Shown: in pieces, positions 36,232 to 44,705 of the stretch | Layout of the letters: every line of letters starts with the position of its first letter | Numbering within the stretch: the stretch's first letter is position 1 | Source: Sulfuritalea sp. | Lineage (GTDB): Bacteria; Pseudomonadota; Gammaproteobacteria; Burkholderiales; Rhodocyclaceae | Reading direction: 5' to 3' | Length of the DNA: 64,000 nucleotides | Assembly: GCA_023229545.1 (NCBI GenBank) | Contig: JALNZB010000001.1 | Coordinates: 163,960 to 227,959, forward strand | The notes under the pieces: generated by a model | Told to the model about the DNA's origin: nothing | Seen by the model: only the letters and a program-made list of their open reading frames with translations | Database searches by the model: none | Program-made: the position numbers and the translations under genes

Positions 36232-37620
36232 TCAAAAATCCGTGCGGATTCCCGGCCAGACGGCGGACAGCGCCGCCTTGAATTCGTTCTGGATGCGAAC
36301 CAGTGCCGTCTTGTTGTCGGCCTCGAAGCGCAGCACGATGACCGGCGTGGTATTCGAGGCGCGCGCCAGACCAAAGCCATCGGCGTACTCGGCGCGCACG
36401 CCGTCGATGGTAATCAGTTCGCGGGCGCCGGGGAAGCGACCGTCGCGCTGGAGTTTGGCGACCAATGCGTGCGGCTCGCCTTCCTGCATCCTGATATTCA
36501 GCTCCGGGGTTGAGATGGCATTGGGCAGGTTCTTCAGCGGCCAGTTGGCGTCTTTCCAGCGCGAGACGATTTCGAGCAGGCGGGCGCCGGTGTAGAGCGC
36601 ATCGTCGAAGCCGAACCAGCGCTCCTTGAAGAACATGTGGCCGCTCATCTCGCCGGCCAGCGGCGCGCCGGTTTCCTTCAATTTGGTCTTGATCAGGGCG
36701 TGGCCGGTGTTCCACATCAGCGGTCGACCGCCCTGATGACGAATCGATTCCGCCACCCAGCGCGAGCATTTCACGTCATAGATGATTTGGGCGCCGGGAT
36801 TGCGCGTCAGCACATCGGCGGCGAAGAGCATCAACTGGCGGTCGGGGAAAATGATCTCGCCATCCCTGGTGACAACGCCGAGCCGATCGCCATCGCCGTC
36901 GAAGGCCAGCCCCAGTTCGGCGTCCGTCTCGCGCAAGGTGCGTTGCAGGTCGACCAGGTTTTCCGGCTTGGATGGGTCCGGGTGGTGGTTGGGGAAATTG
37001 CCATCGACCTCGCAGAACAGCTCGGTCACCGTGCAGCCCATGCGGCGGAAGAGTTCCGGCGCAACGCCGCCAGCCACGCCATTGCCGCAATCGATGACGA
37101 TTTTCATCGGCCTTGACAGCTTTACGTCGCCGACGATGCGATCCAGATAGGCCTGGCGCACATTGGCGTGGCGCACAAAGCCGCAGCCCTCGGAATAGTC
37201 GGCGCTGACCGCATTTTTCTCTATTCGGCGCCGCAGATCCTGGATCATCTCGCCATACAGCGTCTGGCCGCCCAGCACCATTTTCAGTCCGTTGTATTCC
37301 GGCGGGTTGTGGCTGCCGGTGACCGAGACGCAACTGTCGGTACCCAGCTCATGCGCGGCGAAGTAGGTCATCGGTGTCGGCACCCGACCGATGTCGATGA
37401 CATCGACTCCGGTCTGCGTGATGCCGTGGGACAGCGCGCTCGAAAGCTCCGGACCGGAGAGGCGGCCGTCGCGGCCAATGACAATTGTCTTGACGCCGCG
37501 GAGGATGGCTTCGCTGCCGAGCGCCATGCCGATTTTGCGCACGGTCTCCGCAGTCAGCGTGGTACGCACAATGCCGCGAATGTCGTAAGCCTTGAAAATT
37601 TCGGGCGCGGGGGTATGCAT
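36232..37620 (-). CDS. phosphomannomutase/phosphoglucomutase (AlgC-like)
   Basis: 462 residues from ATG 37620. The alpha-phosphohexomutase motifs are EIFKAYDIRGIVR (N-terminal), SVTGSHNPPEYNGLK (catalytic Ser), LAFDGDGDRLGVV (metal-binding D-G-D-G-D) and GEMSGHMFFKERWFG (sugar-binding). It interconverts 1- and 6-phosphates of mannose or glucose for LPS, polysaccharide and sugar-nucleotide synthesis. waaF and other envelope genes lie nearby. The GGDEF-EAL gene follows 164 bases downstream on the same strand. Confidence 0.95.
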   Translation of the reverse strand: MHTPAPEIFKAYDIRGIVRTTLTAETVRKIGMALGSEAILRGVKTIVIGRDGRLSGPELSSALSHGITQTGVDVIDIGRVPTPMTYFAAHELGTDSCVSVTGSHNPPEYNGLKMVLGGQTLYGEMIQDLRRRIEKNAVSADYSEGCGFVRHANVRQAYLDRIVGDVKLSRPMKIVIDCGNGVAGGVAPELFRRMGCTVTELFCEVDGNFPNHHPDPSKPENLVDLQRTLRETDAELGLAFDGDGDRLGVVTRDGEIIFPDRQLMLFAADVLTRNPGAQIIYDVKCSRWVAESIRHQGGRPLMWNTGHALIKTKLKETGAPLAGEMSGHMFFKERWFGFDDALYTGARLLEIVSRWKDANWPLKNLPNAISTPELNIRMQEGEPHALVAKLQRDGRFPGARELITIDGVRAEYADGFGLARASNTTPVIVLRFEADNKTALVRIQNEFKAALSAVWPGIRTDF

Positions 37621-37723
37621 GGATTGGGCGGGAGAAGTTTGGTGGCGCAAATTATCGCATGCGGAAGCGGGTTGGCAGATGAGCGCAGACATGCGCGCGT
37701 GCGTCCAACTGCATTGTCCTGGT

Positions 37724-38149
37724 TCAATGTAATAGTCGTGGCGCCTCGCCGATGCTGTTGGGCGGTACCGGCGAGGCGTGGTGAGCGACCATGCGCCAGC
37801 CCAGCGGTCCGCGCACATAGACGTTGGTGGCGGCCACCGGTGCAGTCAGATTCTCGTCGTCAATGGAGGCGATGTGTTCCAGCAGGGTGCTGACCATGGC
37901 GAATGGCGTGGTTACCATGGTCTGCTGCGACAGCCGCACCCTGAGTTTTCTGCTGTTGAGGAAGACGCGTTGCCAGGCTTCGCGAATCACCGTGTAACCG
38001 ATCAGGCGCGGGCCGCCGGGGTGCACGCAGACTACTTCTTCGTCCTCGGCCCAGACCGCCATCATGGCGTCGATATCACAGTGCTCGAGCGCCTCGTAGA
38101 AGGCGATTTCGACATCCTGCGGGCTGGCGAAGATTTTCTGGCTGGGCAT
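37724..38149 (-). CDS. NTF2/SnoaL-like family protein
   Basis: 141 residues from ATG 38149. The sequence DVEIAFYEALEHCDIDAMMAVWAE followed by VCVHPGGPRLIGYTVIREAW (quoted in two parts) is the cystatin-like fold of the SnoaL/DUF4440 group, a cone-shaped barrel often used for ligand binding or isomerase activity. A His and Asp line the pocket in family members; a defined reaction cannot be assigned. It begins 3 bases after the waaF stop, so it is cotranscribed. Confidence 0.75.
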   Translation of the reverse strand: MPSQKIFASPQDVEIAFYEALEHCDIDAMMAVWAEDEEVVCVHPGGPRLIGYTVIREAWQRVFLNSRKLRVRLSQQTMVTTPFAMVSTLLEHIASIDDENLTAPVAATNVYVRGPLGWRMVAHHASPVPPNSIGEAPRLLH

Positions 38150-38151
38150 GG

Positions 38152-39150
38152 TTAGATTGCGATCCGGGCCTCGATGCTTGTTGCCACTTGTTGCGGCGTG
38201 ATTCCGTTCATGCAGTCGAAATGTCCCAGTGGACATTCGCGCTTGAAGCAGGGGCTGCACGACAGGCTTCTCGAAACAATTGTCGCACTTGGCGACAGCG
38301 GCGGTGTGTACGCGGGGGAAGACGATCCGTAGAGCGCCACCAGCGGCCGCCCAAGTGCTGCGGCGACATGCATCAGGCCGGAGTCGTTGCTCACCACGCA
38401 ACGGGCGGAGGCCAGCAGATCGATCGCTTGTTCCAGGGTGCTGCGACCGCACAGATTGAGAGCGGCCCCTTCTGCCGCTGCGGTGATGGCGTCGCCCACG
38501 ATAGCATCCTTGGTTGAGCCGACCAGCCATACCGGATTTTGTGGCGTGGCGATGAGTCGCGCCAGTGCGGCAAAGTGTTGCGCCGGCCAACGCTTGGCGG
38601 GGCCGTACTCGGCGCCGGGGCAGAAGATCACCGGCGCGGTGTCAAGCGGCAAACTCAAGGCGCGACGCGCGGCCTGTTGCTGCTCCATGGTGGAACTCAG
38701 GTGCGGCTGCGGCAAGGTTGCGGGCAGCGGCCCGGCCAGTGCGGCGTAACGCTGCACCAGTTGCGGATGACGGGCGGTGTCGAGCCGATGGCGCTCGTTC
38801 AGCAGCAGGTAGCGGCTTTCGCCCCGATAGCCGATGCGCCGCGCAATACCGGCAAAGAAGGGAACCAGTGCCGATTTCCACGAGTTCGGCAAGACATACG
38901 CAGCCGAATAGTCGGCGCTGAGGAGACGGCGACCCAGCGCGCGGCGCGCGAAAAAGTTGAAATCGCCATGGCCGAAAGGATTGACGATGACCGCGTCGAC
39001 CTCGGTCATGCGCGCCAGCAGCGGCGCCGACCAGTCCGGCGCCAGGACTTCGATGCGGGCGACCGGGTTGTTGCGCTTGAGCAGCGCTAGCAGTGGTTGG
39101 GCGAGAATCGTGTCGCCGATCCAGGACGGAGCGACGACGAGTATCTTCAC
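38152..39150 (-). CDS. waaF: lipopolysaccharide heptosyltransferase II
   Basis: 332 residues. GT-9 motifs: MKILVVAPSWIGDTILAQPL at the start, FCPGAEYGPAKRWPAQHFA (heptose-binding), VSNDSGLMHVAAALGRPLVALYG (quoted by ends VSNDSGLMHVAAA and PLVALYG) and the C-terminal CSPCFKRECPLGHFDCM. It adds the second heptose to LPS inner core at the cytoplasmic face. A repeat copy lies antisense in the gene and is read through as RRLLSADYS. The neighbouring upstream gene is a zf-CHCC protein. Confidence 0.95.
   Translation of the reverse strand: MKILVVAPSWIGDTILAQPLLALLKRNNPVARIEVLAPDWSAPLLARMTEVDAVIVNPFGHGDFNFFARRALGRRLLSADYSAAYVLPNSWKSALVPFFAGIARRIGYRGESRYLLLNERHRLDTARHPQLVQRYAALAGPLPATLPQPHLSSTMEQQQAARRALSLPLDTAPVIFCPGAEYGPAKRWPAQHFAALARLIATPQNPVWLVGSTKDAIVGDAITAAAEGAALNLCGRSTLEQAIDLLASARCVVSNDSGLMHVAAALGRPLVALYGSSSPAYTPPLSPSATIVSRSLSCSPCFKRECPLGHFDCMNGITPQQVATSIEARIAI
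38908..38931 (+). repeat. 24-base dispersed repeat, copy antisense to waaF
   Basis: 20 of 24 bases match, on the strand opposite to the gene. Confidence 0.6.
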
Positions 39151-39198
39151 GCTTGGGAAATGCTTTTCACGCCAGGGATGCCGTTTCGCGGGCTGGCG

Positions 39199-39405
39199 TC
39201 AGTGATGCCCTTTGGGGCGCTCGCCGGTGAAGCGATACAGCGTGCTGCAATACGGGCAGACGGCTTCGCCAGTGGCGCTCTTCAGCACGTCGATGAAGAC
39301 ACGCGGATGGCGCGCCCACAAGGGCGCGCCGGGACGCGGACAAGCCAGCGGCAGATCATGGGCGGTAATGGCAACCTGGCGCTGCGATTCGTCGAGAGTG
39401 GGCAT
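39199..39405 (-). CDS. zf-CHCC zinc-finger protein
   Basis: 68 residues from ATG 39405. The pattern H-D-L-P-L-A-C-P, later H-P-R-V-F-I-D, and C-P-Y-C-S-T-L-Y matches the CHCC zinc-finger family, the same fold as mitochondrial NDUFS6. Four ligands (C, H, C, C) are present. The bacterial role is unknown. It lies 20 bases behind ilvE and 49 before waaF, all in one direction; this ilvE-CHCC-waaF order is usual in betaproteobacteria. Confidence 0.85.
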   Translation of the reverse strand: MPTLDESQRQVAITAHDLPLACPRPGAPLWARHPRVFIDVLKSATGEAVCPYCSTLYRFTGERPKGHH

Positions 39406-39424
39406 GGATGACCTCAAGCGTGGG

Positions 39425-40345
39425 TTAAATGTAGCTGAGCCAGTCGGCGTGGGCCGGCACCTTGCCATTCACCACGTTGAAGAACAGGCTCTGGAGTTTG
39501 GCGGTGATCGGGCCGCGACTGCCGCTGCCGATGGTGCGGTTGTCGAGTTCGCGAATAGGTGTGACCTCGGCCGCCGTGCCGGTGAAGAAGGCTTCGTCGG
39601 CGATGTAGATGTCGTCGCGGGTGAGGCGCTTGGAGACCACCGTGAAGCCGAGTTCCTTCGCCAGCGTGTGCACCGTGGCGCGCGTGATGCCGACCAGCGC
39701 CGAGGCGATCTCCGGTTCGTAAATCTGACCGTCCTTGATGACGAACAGGTTCTCGCCCGAGCCTTCGGCGACGAAGCCGTCCACGTCGAGCAGCAGCGCC
39801 TCGTCGTAGCCGTCCTCGGTCGCTTCCATGTTGGCGAGGATCGAGTTGGCATAGGTGCCCGAATACTTGGCGCGGCACATCGAGACATTGACGTGGTGGC
39901 GTGCGAAGCTGGAAGTCTTGACGCGGATGCCCTTCTCCATGCCGTCCTCGCCGAGATAGGCGCCCCAGGGCCAGGCTGCGATCGAAACATGCGTCGCCGC
40001 GCCGCGCGGGCTGATGCCCATTTTTTCCGAGCCGAAGAATGCGATCGGCCGCAGGTAGCAGGATTCGAGCTGGTTGGCGCGCACCACTTCCTTGTGCGCC
40101 TCCATCAGTGTCGCCTTGTCGTAGGGCATCGGCATACGGTAGATGTGCGCCGAGTTGAACAGCCGGTCGGTGTGTTCCTTGAGGCGGAAAATCGCCGTGC
40201 CGGAGACGGTCTTGTAGGCGCGCAGGCCCTCGAATACCGCGAGGCCATAGTGCAGCGAGTGGGTCAGCACGTGGGTGGTGGCATCGCGCCAGGGCACGAG
40301 CTTGCCGTCGTACCAGATGAAGCCGTCACGATCGGACATGGACAT
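39425..40345 (-). CDS. ilvE: branched-chain amino-acid aminotransferase
   Basis: 306 residues from ATG 40345, with GGAGA upstream. Class IV fold: FIWYDGKLVPWRDATTHVLTHSLHYG (quoted by ends FIWYDGKLV and LTHSLHYG), the PLP Lys in NMEATEDGYDEALLLD region after AKYSGTYANSILANM, and E-G-S-G-E-N-L-F. The catalytic lysine is the K of RAKYSGTY. It makes the last step of valine, leucine and isoleucine synthesis. Divergent from nudJ. Confidence 0.96.
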   Translation of the reverse strand: MSMSDRDGFIWYDGKLVPWRDATTHVLTHSLHYGLAVFEGLRAYKTVSGTAIFRLKEHTDRLFNSAHIYRMPMPYDKATLMEAHKEVVRANQLESCYLRPIAFFGSEKMGISPRGAATHVSIAAWPWGAYLGEDGMEKGIRVKTSSFARHHVNVSMCRAKYSGTYANSILANMEATEDGYDEALLLDVDGFVAEGSGENLFVIKDGQIYEPEIASALVGITRATVHTLAKELGFTVVSKRLTRDDIYIADEAFFTGTAAEVTPIRELDNRTIGSGSRGPITAKLQSLFFNVVNGKVPAHADWLSYI

Positions 40346-40396
40346 GGTGGGTCTCCAGCGTTGCGGTAAATGAAGCTGCGATTTTAGCAGGGGCGC

Positions 40397-40402
40397 TAAA
40401 AT
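40397..40402 (+). promoter_or_regulatory. -10 box just before nudJ
   Basis: TAAAAT ends 6 bases before ATG 40409, with no ribosome-binding site in between, as seen also at pepP. A leaderless start is possible. Confidence 0.4.
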
Positions 40403-40408
40403 GCGCGG

Positions 40409-40861
40409 ATGAATAGTGTCTGGAAACCCAATGTTACCGTCGCCGCGCTGATCGAGCGCGGGGGGCGCTTCCTGCTGGTGGAGGAGGAAACCGACGACGG
40501 CCTGCGCTTCAATCAGCCCGCCGGCCATCTCGATGAAGGCGAATCGCTGGTTGCCGCCTGCGCCCGCGAGGCGCTGGAGGAAACCGCCTGGGGCTTTACG
40601 CCGACGGCGCTGGTCGGCGTTTATCAGTGGACCAGACCGCAGGGCGACATCACCTATCTGCGTTTCGCATTTTCCGGCGAACTCGGCGCGCATGAAGAAG
40701 GCCGGGCGCTCGACACCGGCATCCTGCGCGCCGTCTGGATGACGCCCGGCGAGATTCGCGCCAGCGCCGACCGCCATCGCAGCCCGCTGGTGTCTCAGTG
40801 CGTAAGCGACTACCTCGCCGGTCGGCGTTTTCCGCTGGATATTGTGCGGCACCACGACTGA
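40409..40861 (+). CDS. nudJ: NUDIX hydrolase NudJ-like
   Basis: 150 residues. The Nudix box GHLDEGESLVAACAREALEETAWG (quoted by ends GHLDEGES and REALEETAWG) is intact with the REx2EE metal-binding centre. NudJ hydrolyses thiamine pyrophosphates and nucleoside di/triphosphates. The gene lies 5 bases before mnmA, the same order as nudJ-mnmA in E. coli, and this supports the name. Confidence 0.88.
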   Translation: MNSVWKPNVTVAALIERGGRFLLVEEETDDGLRFNQPAGHLDEGESLVAACAREALEETAWGFTPTALVGVYQWTRPQGDITYLRFAFSGELGAHEEGRALDTGILRAVWMTPGEIRASADRHRSPLVSQCVSDYLAGRRFPLDIVRHHD

Positions 40862-40866
40862 TAACC

Positions 40867-41967
40867 ATGTCTAGGGGGAAAATCATTGTCGGCCTGTCCG
40901 GCGGCGTCGATTCTTCGGTGGCGGCGCTGCTGCTCAAGCGCGAAGGCTACGAGGTGATCGGCCTGTTCATGAAAAACTGGGAGGGCGACGATAGCGACGA
41001 TTACTGTTCGTCGAGCGAGGACCTGGTCGCCGCCGCCGCCGCCGCCGATGTCATCGGCATCGACTTCGAGGCCGTCAACTTTTCCGCCGAATACCGCGAG
41101 CGGGTGTTCGCCGATTTTTTGCGCGAGTACCGGGCCGGGCGCACGCCGAACCCGGATGTGCTGTGCAATTCCGAAATCAAGTTCAAGGCCTTTCTCGATC
41201 ACGCGCTGGCACTCGGCGCCGACAAGATCGCCACCGGCCACTACGCGCAGGTGCGCGAGTTTCTCGGCCAGTGGCAGTTGCTCAAGGCAGAGGACGGCAC
41301 CAAGGATCAGAGCTATTTCCTGCACCGGCTGAACCAGGCGCAACTGGCGAAAACGCTGTTTCCGGTTGGTCATCTGTACAAGCGCGATGTGCGGAAGATC
41401 GCCGAGGAAGCCGGCCTGCCGAATCATGCGCGCAAGGATTCGACCGGCATCTGCTTCATCGGCGAACGGCCCTTCCGCGAATTTCTGGCGCGTTATCTGC
41501 CGAAGCAACCGGGAGAAATACGCGTTCTCGGCACGGATCGTGTGGTCGGTCGCCACGAGGGTCTGATGTACTACACCCTGGGGCAGCGCGAGGGTCTGGG
41601 CATCGGCGGCGTCAAGGGTGCGCCGGAGGAGCCCTGGTTCGTTACCGGCAAGGACATGGAAAGAAACATCCTGTGGGTGGTGCAGGGTCACGAGCATCCG
41701 GCCCTGCTTTCGGCAAGCCTGGTGGCGAAGAATTTGTCGTGGATATCCGGGCAGGCGCCGCACACACACTGGGTCTATGCGGCGAAGACGCGTTACCGCC
41801 AGCCGGATGCCGCCTGCGAGGTCGAGCGCATTTCCGCCGAGGAATGCGAAGTTGTTTTTGCCGCTCCGCAATGGGCGGTGACGCCGGGACAATCAATGGT
41901 GCTCTACGAATCGAGGGTGTGCCTGGGGGGCGGCATCATCGCAACACATCAGCCGCAAGCTGCATGA
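40867..41967 (+). CDS. mnmA: tRNA-specific 2-thiouridylase
   Basis: 366 residues from ATG 40867. P-loop IVGLSGGVDSSVAALLL, catalytic cysteine in PDVLCNSEIKFKAF, second cysteine in DSTGICFIGERPFREFL, and ATGHYAQV. It thiolates U34 of Lys, Glu and Gln tRNAs using sulfur relayed from a cysteine desulfurase. The second catalytic Cys follows D-S-T-G-I as usual. Confidence 0.98.
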   Translation: MSRGKIIVGLSGGVDSSVAALLLKREGYEVIGLFMKNWEGDDSDDYCSSSEDLVAAAAAADVIGIDFEAVNFSAEYRERVFADFLREYRAGRTPNPDVLCNSEIKFKAFLDHALALGADKIATGHYAQVREFLGQWQLLKAEDGTKDQSYFLHRLNQAQLAKTLFPVGHLYKRDVRKIAEEAGLPNHARKDSTGICFIGERPFREFLARYLPKQPGEIRVLGTDRVVGRHEGLMYYTLGQREGLGIGGVKGAPEEPWFVTGKDMERNILWVVQGHEHPALLSASLVAKNLSWISGQAPHTHWVYAAKTRYRQPDAACEVERISAEECEVVFAAPQWAVTPGQSMVLYESRVCLGGGIIATHQPQAA

Positions 41968-41984
41968 AACTGTGCACAAATACC

Positions 41985-42015
41985 TTGTACAGGCCCGTGG
42001 AAACGGGTTTAGAAT
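41985..42015 (+). promoter_or_regulatory. possible promoter of the HU gene
   Basis: TTGTAC (41985-41990) and TAGAAT (42010-42015) are separated by 19 bases, longer than ideal. The A/T-rich run after it lies before the GGAGG site at 42046. Confidence 0.35.
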
Positions 42016-42060
42016 CTTTTTTGGGCGGGATGCCCTCAAATTTTTGGAGGAATTTTGAGT

Positions 42061-42351
42061 ATGAATAAAGCTGAACTGATTGAAATCGCCGCCAAGGGAG
42101 CCGACATTAGCAAGGCTGCGGCGGGCAAGGCGCTCGACGGAATCATGGCCGCAGTGGTGAAGGCGGTTTCGAAAGGGGATACGGTTACTCTCGTCGGTTT
42201 CGGCACGTTCAAGTCGGCCAAGCGCGCAGCGCGTACCGGCAAGAATCCCAAGACCGGCGCCACCATCAAGATTCCCGCCACCACCGTGCCGAAGTTCAGC
42301 GCGGGTTCGGGTTTCAAGCTTGCCGTCTCCGGCAAGAAGGCCAAGAAGTAA
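42061..42351 (+). CDS. HU-family DNA-binding protein
   Basis: 96 residues from ATG 42061 with TGGAGGA about 10 bases upstream. MNKAELIEIAAKGADIS begins the HU helix pair. VTLVGFGTFKSAKRAARTGKNPKTGATIKIP (quoted by ends VTLVGFGTF and GKNPKTG) is the DNA-binding arm signature. The C-terminus is a short lysine tail (GKKAKK). It is a nucleoid-compacting dimer. HU or IHF cannot be told apart with certainty, but the start and arm fit HU. Confidence 0.93.
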   Translation: MNKAELIEIAAKGADISKAAAGKALDGIMAAVVKAVSKGDTVTLVGFGTFKSAKRAARTGKNPKTGATIKIPATTVPKFSAGSGFKLAVSGKKAKK

Positions 42352-42369
42352 GCGCGATACTTTTCGCCT

Positions 42370-42400
42370 GAAGGGGCCCGCTTGCGGGCCCTTCGTTTTT
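42370..42400 (+). terminator. intrinsic terminator after the HU gene
   Basis: GAAGGGGCCCGC pairs with GCGGGCCCTTC with one bulge and a 2-base loop region, followed by GTTTTT. Confidence 0.85.
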
Positions 42401-42426
42401 CCGGTTCAGATTCCAGGAGTCTCAAC

Positions 42427-42780
42427 ATGATCACCACACAACATCAGGACCATCTGGTCGAGTTCGCCGTGTTTGGCGAATTCACTCTGGCCGACTTCAA
42501 GGAATTCGAGGAACTTGTTCTCTTCGAGATCAAGTTTGCCGGACCGGTGAATTTGCTGGTCGATCTGCGCGACATGGCCGATTTCACCGTGGATGTGGCT
42601 TGGGAAGAAGTTCGTTTTTCGCAGCAGCATGCCCGCGACTTCAACCGCATCGCGGTCATTACTGACAGCCAGTGGGTGGCCTGGAGTGCGTGGTTGTCGC
42701 AGCTTTTTGTCAACGCCGACGTGACCGTGTTTGCCGATGAAGCCGAAGCCCGCAACTGGCTCGCCGAAAACGACGAATGA
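42427..42780 (+). CDS. SpoIIAA-like (STAS-related) protein
   Basis: 117 residues. LVEFAVFGEFTLADFKEFEE, VNLLVDLRDMADFT and FRRIAVITDS-like FNRIAVITDSQWVAW match the SpoIIAA-like family (PF11964, SEC14/STAS fold). These small proteins often accompany stress or membrane genes; the ligand is unknown. The stop overlaps the next start by ATGA, so it is expressed with the sulfurtransferase. Confidence 0.75.
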   Translation: MITTQHQDHLVEFAVFGEFTLADFKEFEELVLFEIKFAGPVNLLVDLRDMADFTVDVAWEEVRFSQQHARDFNRIAVITDSQWVAWSAWLSQLFVNADVTVFADEAEARNWLAENDE

Positions 42781-43622
42781 ACGAGTTGGCAAAAAATACG
42801 CTGGTGAGCGTCGAAGAACTTGCCGCGCATCCGGAGTGGCGGGTTTTCGATTGCCGGCATGACTTGAAGAATACCGAATACGGACGCAAGGCATATGCTC
42901 GCGGCCACATTCCCGGCGCGCTGTTCCTGCATCTCGATGACGATCTCTCTGGCGTCCCGAATGGTTCCAACGGTCGTCATCCGCTGCCCGATGTCGCCGA
43001 CTTTGCCAGGCGCATGTCGGCCTGCGGCGTCGATGCGACGACGCAGGTGGTGGCCTACGACAACGAGGCCGGAATCTTTGCCTCGCGCCTGTGGTGGATG
43101 CTGCGCTGGCTGGGCCACGACAAGGTGGCATTGCTCGACGGCGGGCTGGCCGGCTGGCGGCGCAGTAAACGGGCGCTGGACGAAGGCGTGCCGCTCATCG
43201 AAGCGCGCAACTTCACGGCGCGGCCACGGGACGTGGCCGTCGATGTTGGACAGGTGCTGGCCGATTTCCAGTCGGAGCGGATACTGATTCTCGATGCGCG
43301 CGACCCGGAAAGATTCCGTGGCGAGAACGAGACGCTCGACCCGGTGGGCGGCCATATTCCCGGTGCGGTGAATCGCTTCTACTTCGACAATCTCGATGAT
43401 GACGGCTGTTACTTCAAGCCGGTCGAGGAATTGCGCGCCGAATTCACCGAACTGCTTGCCGGTCGGCCCGCCGAACAAGTCGTGCAGCAATGCGGCTCAG
43501 GTGTTACCGCCTGCCACAATCTGCTGGCGATGGAACTGGCCGGCCTGTCGGGCTCGAAACTCTATCCCGGTTCATGGAGCGAGTGGTGCGCCGATCCCTC
43601 ACGGCCAGTGGCGACCGGCTGA
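42777..43622 (+). CDS. thiosulfate/3-mercaptopyruvate sulfurtransferase (tandem rhodanese)
   Basis: 281 residues, two rhodanese domains. The N-terminal domain (about 8-135) is structural, with ARGHIPGALFLHLD and WWMLRWLGHDKVALLDGG. The C-terminal domain has the active loop CGSGVTA after VVQQ, and DARDPERFRG. The loop CG-S-G-V-T-A is typical of SseA-type mercaptopyruvate sulfurtransferases. It transfers sulfane sulfur to thiols or cyanide. The 3' end overlaps the convergent queG by 24 bases. Confidence 0.92.
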   Translation: MNELAKNTLVSVEELAAHPEWRVFDCRHDLKNTEYGRKAYARGHIPGALFLHLDDDLSGVPNGSNGRHPLPDVADFARRMSACGVDATTQVVAYDNEAGIFASRLWWMLRWLGHDKVALLDGGLAGWRRSKRALDEGVPLIEARNFTARPRDVAVDVGQVLADFQSERILILDARDPERFRGENETLDPVGGHIPGAVNRFYFDNLDDDGCYFKPVEELRAEFTELLAGRPAEQVVQQCGSGVTACHNLLAMELAGLSGSKLYPGSWSEWCADPSRPVATG

Positions 43623-44705
43623 CGTGTCGGCGCCATGACGTTTGAGCGCCCACGCCACATGCTCGCGCACCAGTGGCAAAGGATGGTCGGCGCGTGAGCG
43701 CAAGGCGTTGAGCACGGCGTCGTTGCGCGGCGCGTTGCCCAGCGCCACCGCAATGTTGCGCAGCCAGCGCTCGAAGCCGATGCGGTGGATCGGCGAGCCG
43801 GCCAGGCGCTGGTTGAAATCGTTCTCGTCCCAGGCGAACAGATCGACCAGCCGCGCCTGGTCAAGATTCTGGCGCGGCGCGAAATCGCCTTCGCGCGTCA
43901 GCGGCGCGAAACGGTTCCACGGACAGGCCAACTGGCAATCGTCGCAGCCGTAAATGCGATTGCCCAGCAATGGCCGCAGCGCCTCGGGAATGCTGCCCTT
44001 GAGTTCGATGCTGAGGTAGGACATGCACAGCCGCGCATCGAGACGATAGGGCGCGACGATGGCCTGGGTCGGGCAGGCGTCGAGGCAGGCGGTGCAGGTG
44101 CCGCAGTGATCGGTGACCGGCGCGTCCGGCGCCAGCGCCAGGTCGGTGAAAATTTCGCCGAGAAAGAAATACGAACCGGCGTCGCGGTCGAGCAGCAGCG
44201 TGTGCTTGCCGCGCCAGCCCAATCCGCTGTTTCGCGCCAGGCCGACTTCCATTACCGGCGCCGAATCGGTGAACACCCGATAGGCGAAGCCGCCGATTTC
44301 CTCGGTGATGCGGTCGGCGAGTTTCTGCAAACGGGAGCGCAACAGCTTGTGATAGTCGCGGCCCAGCGCGTAGCGCGAAATGAAGGCGCGATCAGGATCG
44401 GCCAGCGCCTCCAGAGAGTCGGCGCCGGTGCTACGGTAATTCATGCGCGCGGTGATGATGCTGCGGGTGCCGGGCACCAGTTCGGTCGGTCGCGCGCGTT
44501 TGTTTCCGGCATCCGATACGTGCGCCGCCATATAATTCATCTCGCCGTGGCAGCCCGCCGCCAGCCATGCGTCGAGGTCTTCTTCGGCACCGCTGACATG
44601 CGGGGCGGCAAAGCCGATGGCGTCGAAGCCGAGTTTCAGGCCCCAGCGCCGTATGTTTTCCTTCAGTTCAACCGAGTTTTCTCCATGGCCACGCATCTCA
44701 AGCAT
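43599..44705 (-). CDS. queG: epoxyqueuosine reductase
   Basis: 368 residues. The N-terminal cobalamin-binding half (GLKLGFDAIGFAAPHVSGAE, YALGRDYHKLLRSRL) is followed by two 4Fe-4S clusters: CGTCTACLDACPT and CDDCQLACPWN. It reduces epoxyqueuosine to queuosine, the last step of tRNA wobble modification. ATG 44705 or 44696 both overlap the 5' end of divergent tsaE by 12-21 bases. A diverged repeat copy lies antisense and is read through as NYRSTGADSLE. Confidence 0.94.
   Translation of the reverse strand: MLEMRGHGENSVELKENIRRWGLKLGFDAIGFAAPHVSGAEEDLDAWLAAGCHGEMNYMAAHVSDAGNKRARPTELVPGTRSIITARMNYRSTGADSLEALADPDRAFISRYALGRDYHKLLRSRLQKLADRITEEIGGFAYRVFTDSAPVMEVGLARNSGLGWRGKHTLLLDRDAGSYFFLGEIFTDLALAPDAPVTDHCGTCTACLDACPTQAIVAPYRLDARLCMSYLSIELKGSIPEALRPLLGNRIYGCDDCQLACPWNRFAPLTREGDFAPRQNLDQARLVDLFAWDENDFNQRLAGSPIHRIGFERWLRNIAVALGNAPRNDAVLNALRSRADHPLPLVREHVAWALKRHGADTSAGRHWP
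44415..44438 (+). repeat. 24-base dispersed repeat, diverged copy antisense to queG
   Basis: 17 of 24 bases match. The first 15 bases are close; the 3' part has diverged. Confidence 0.45.
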
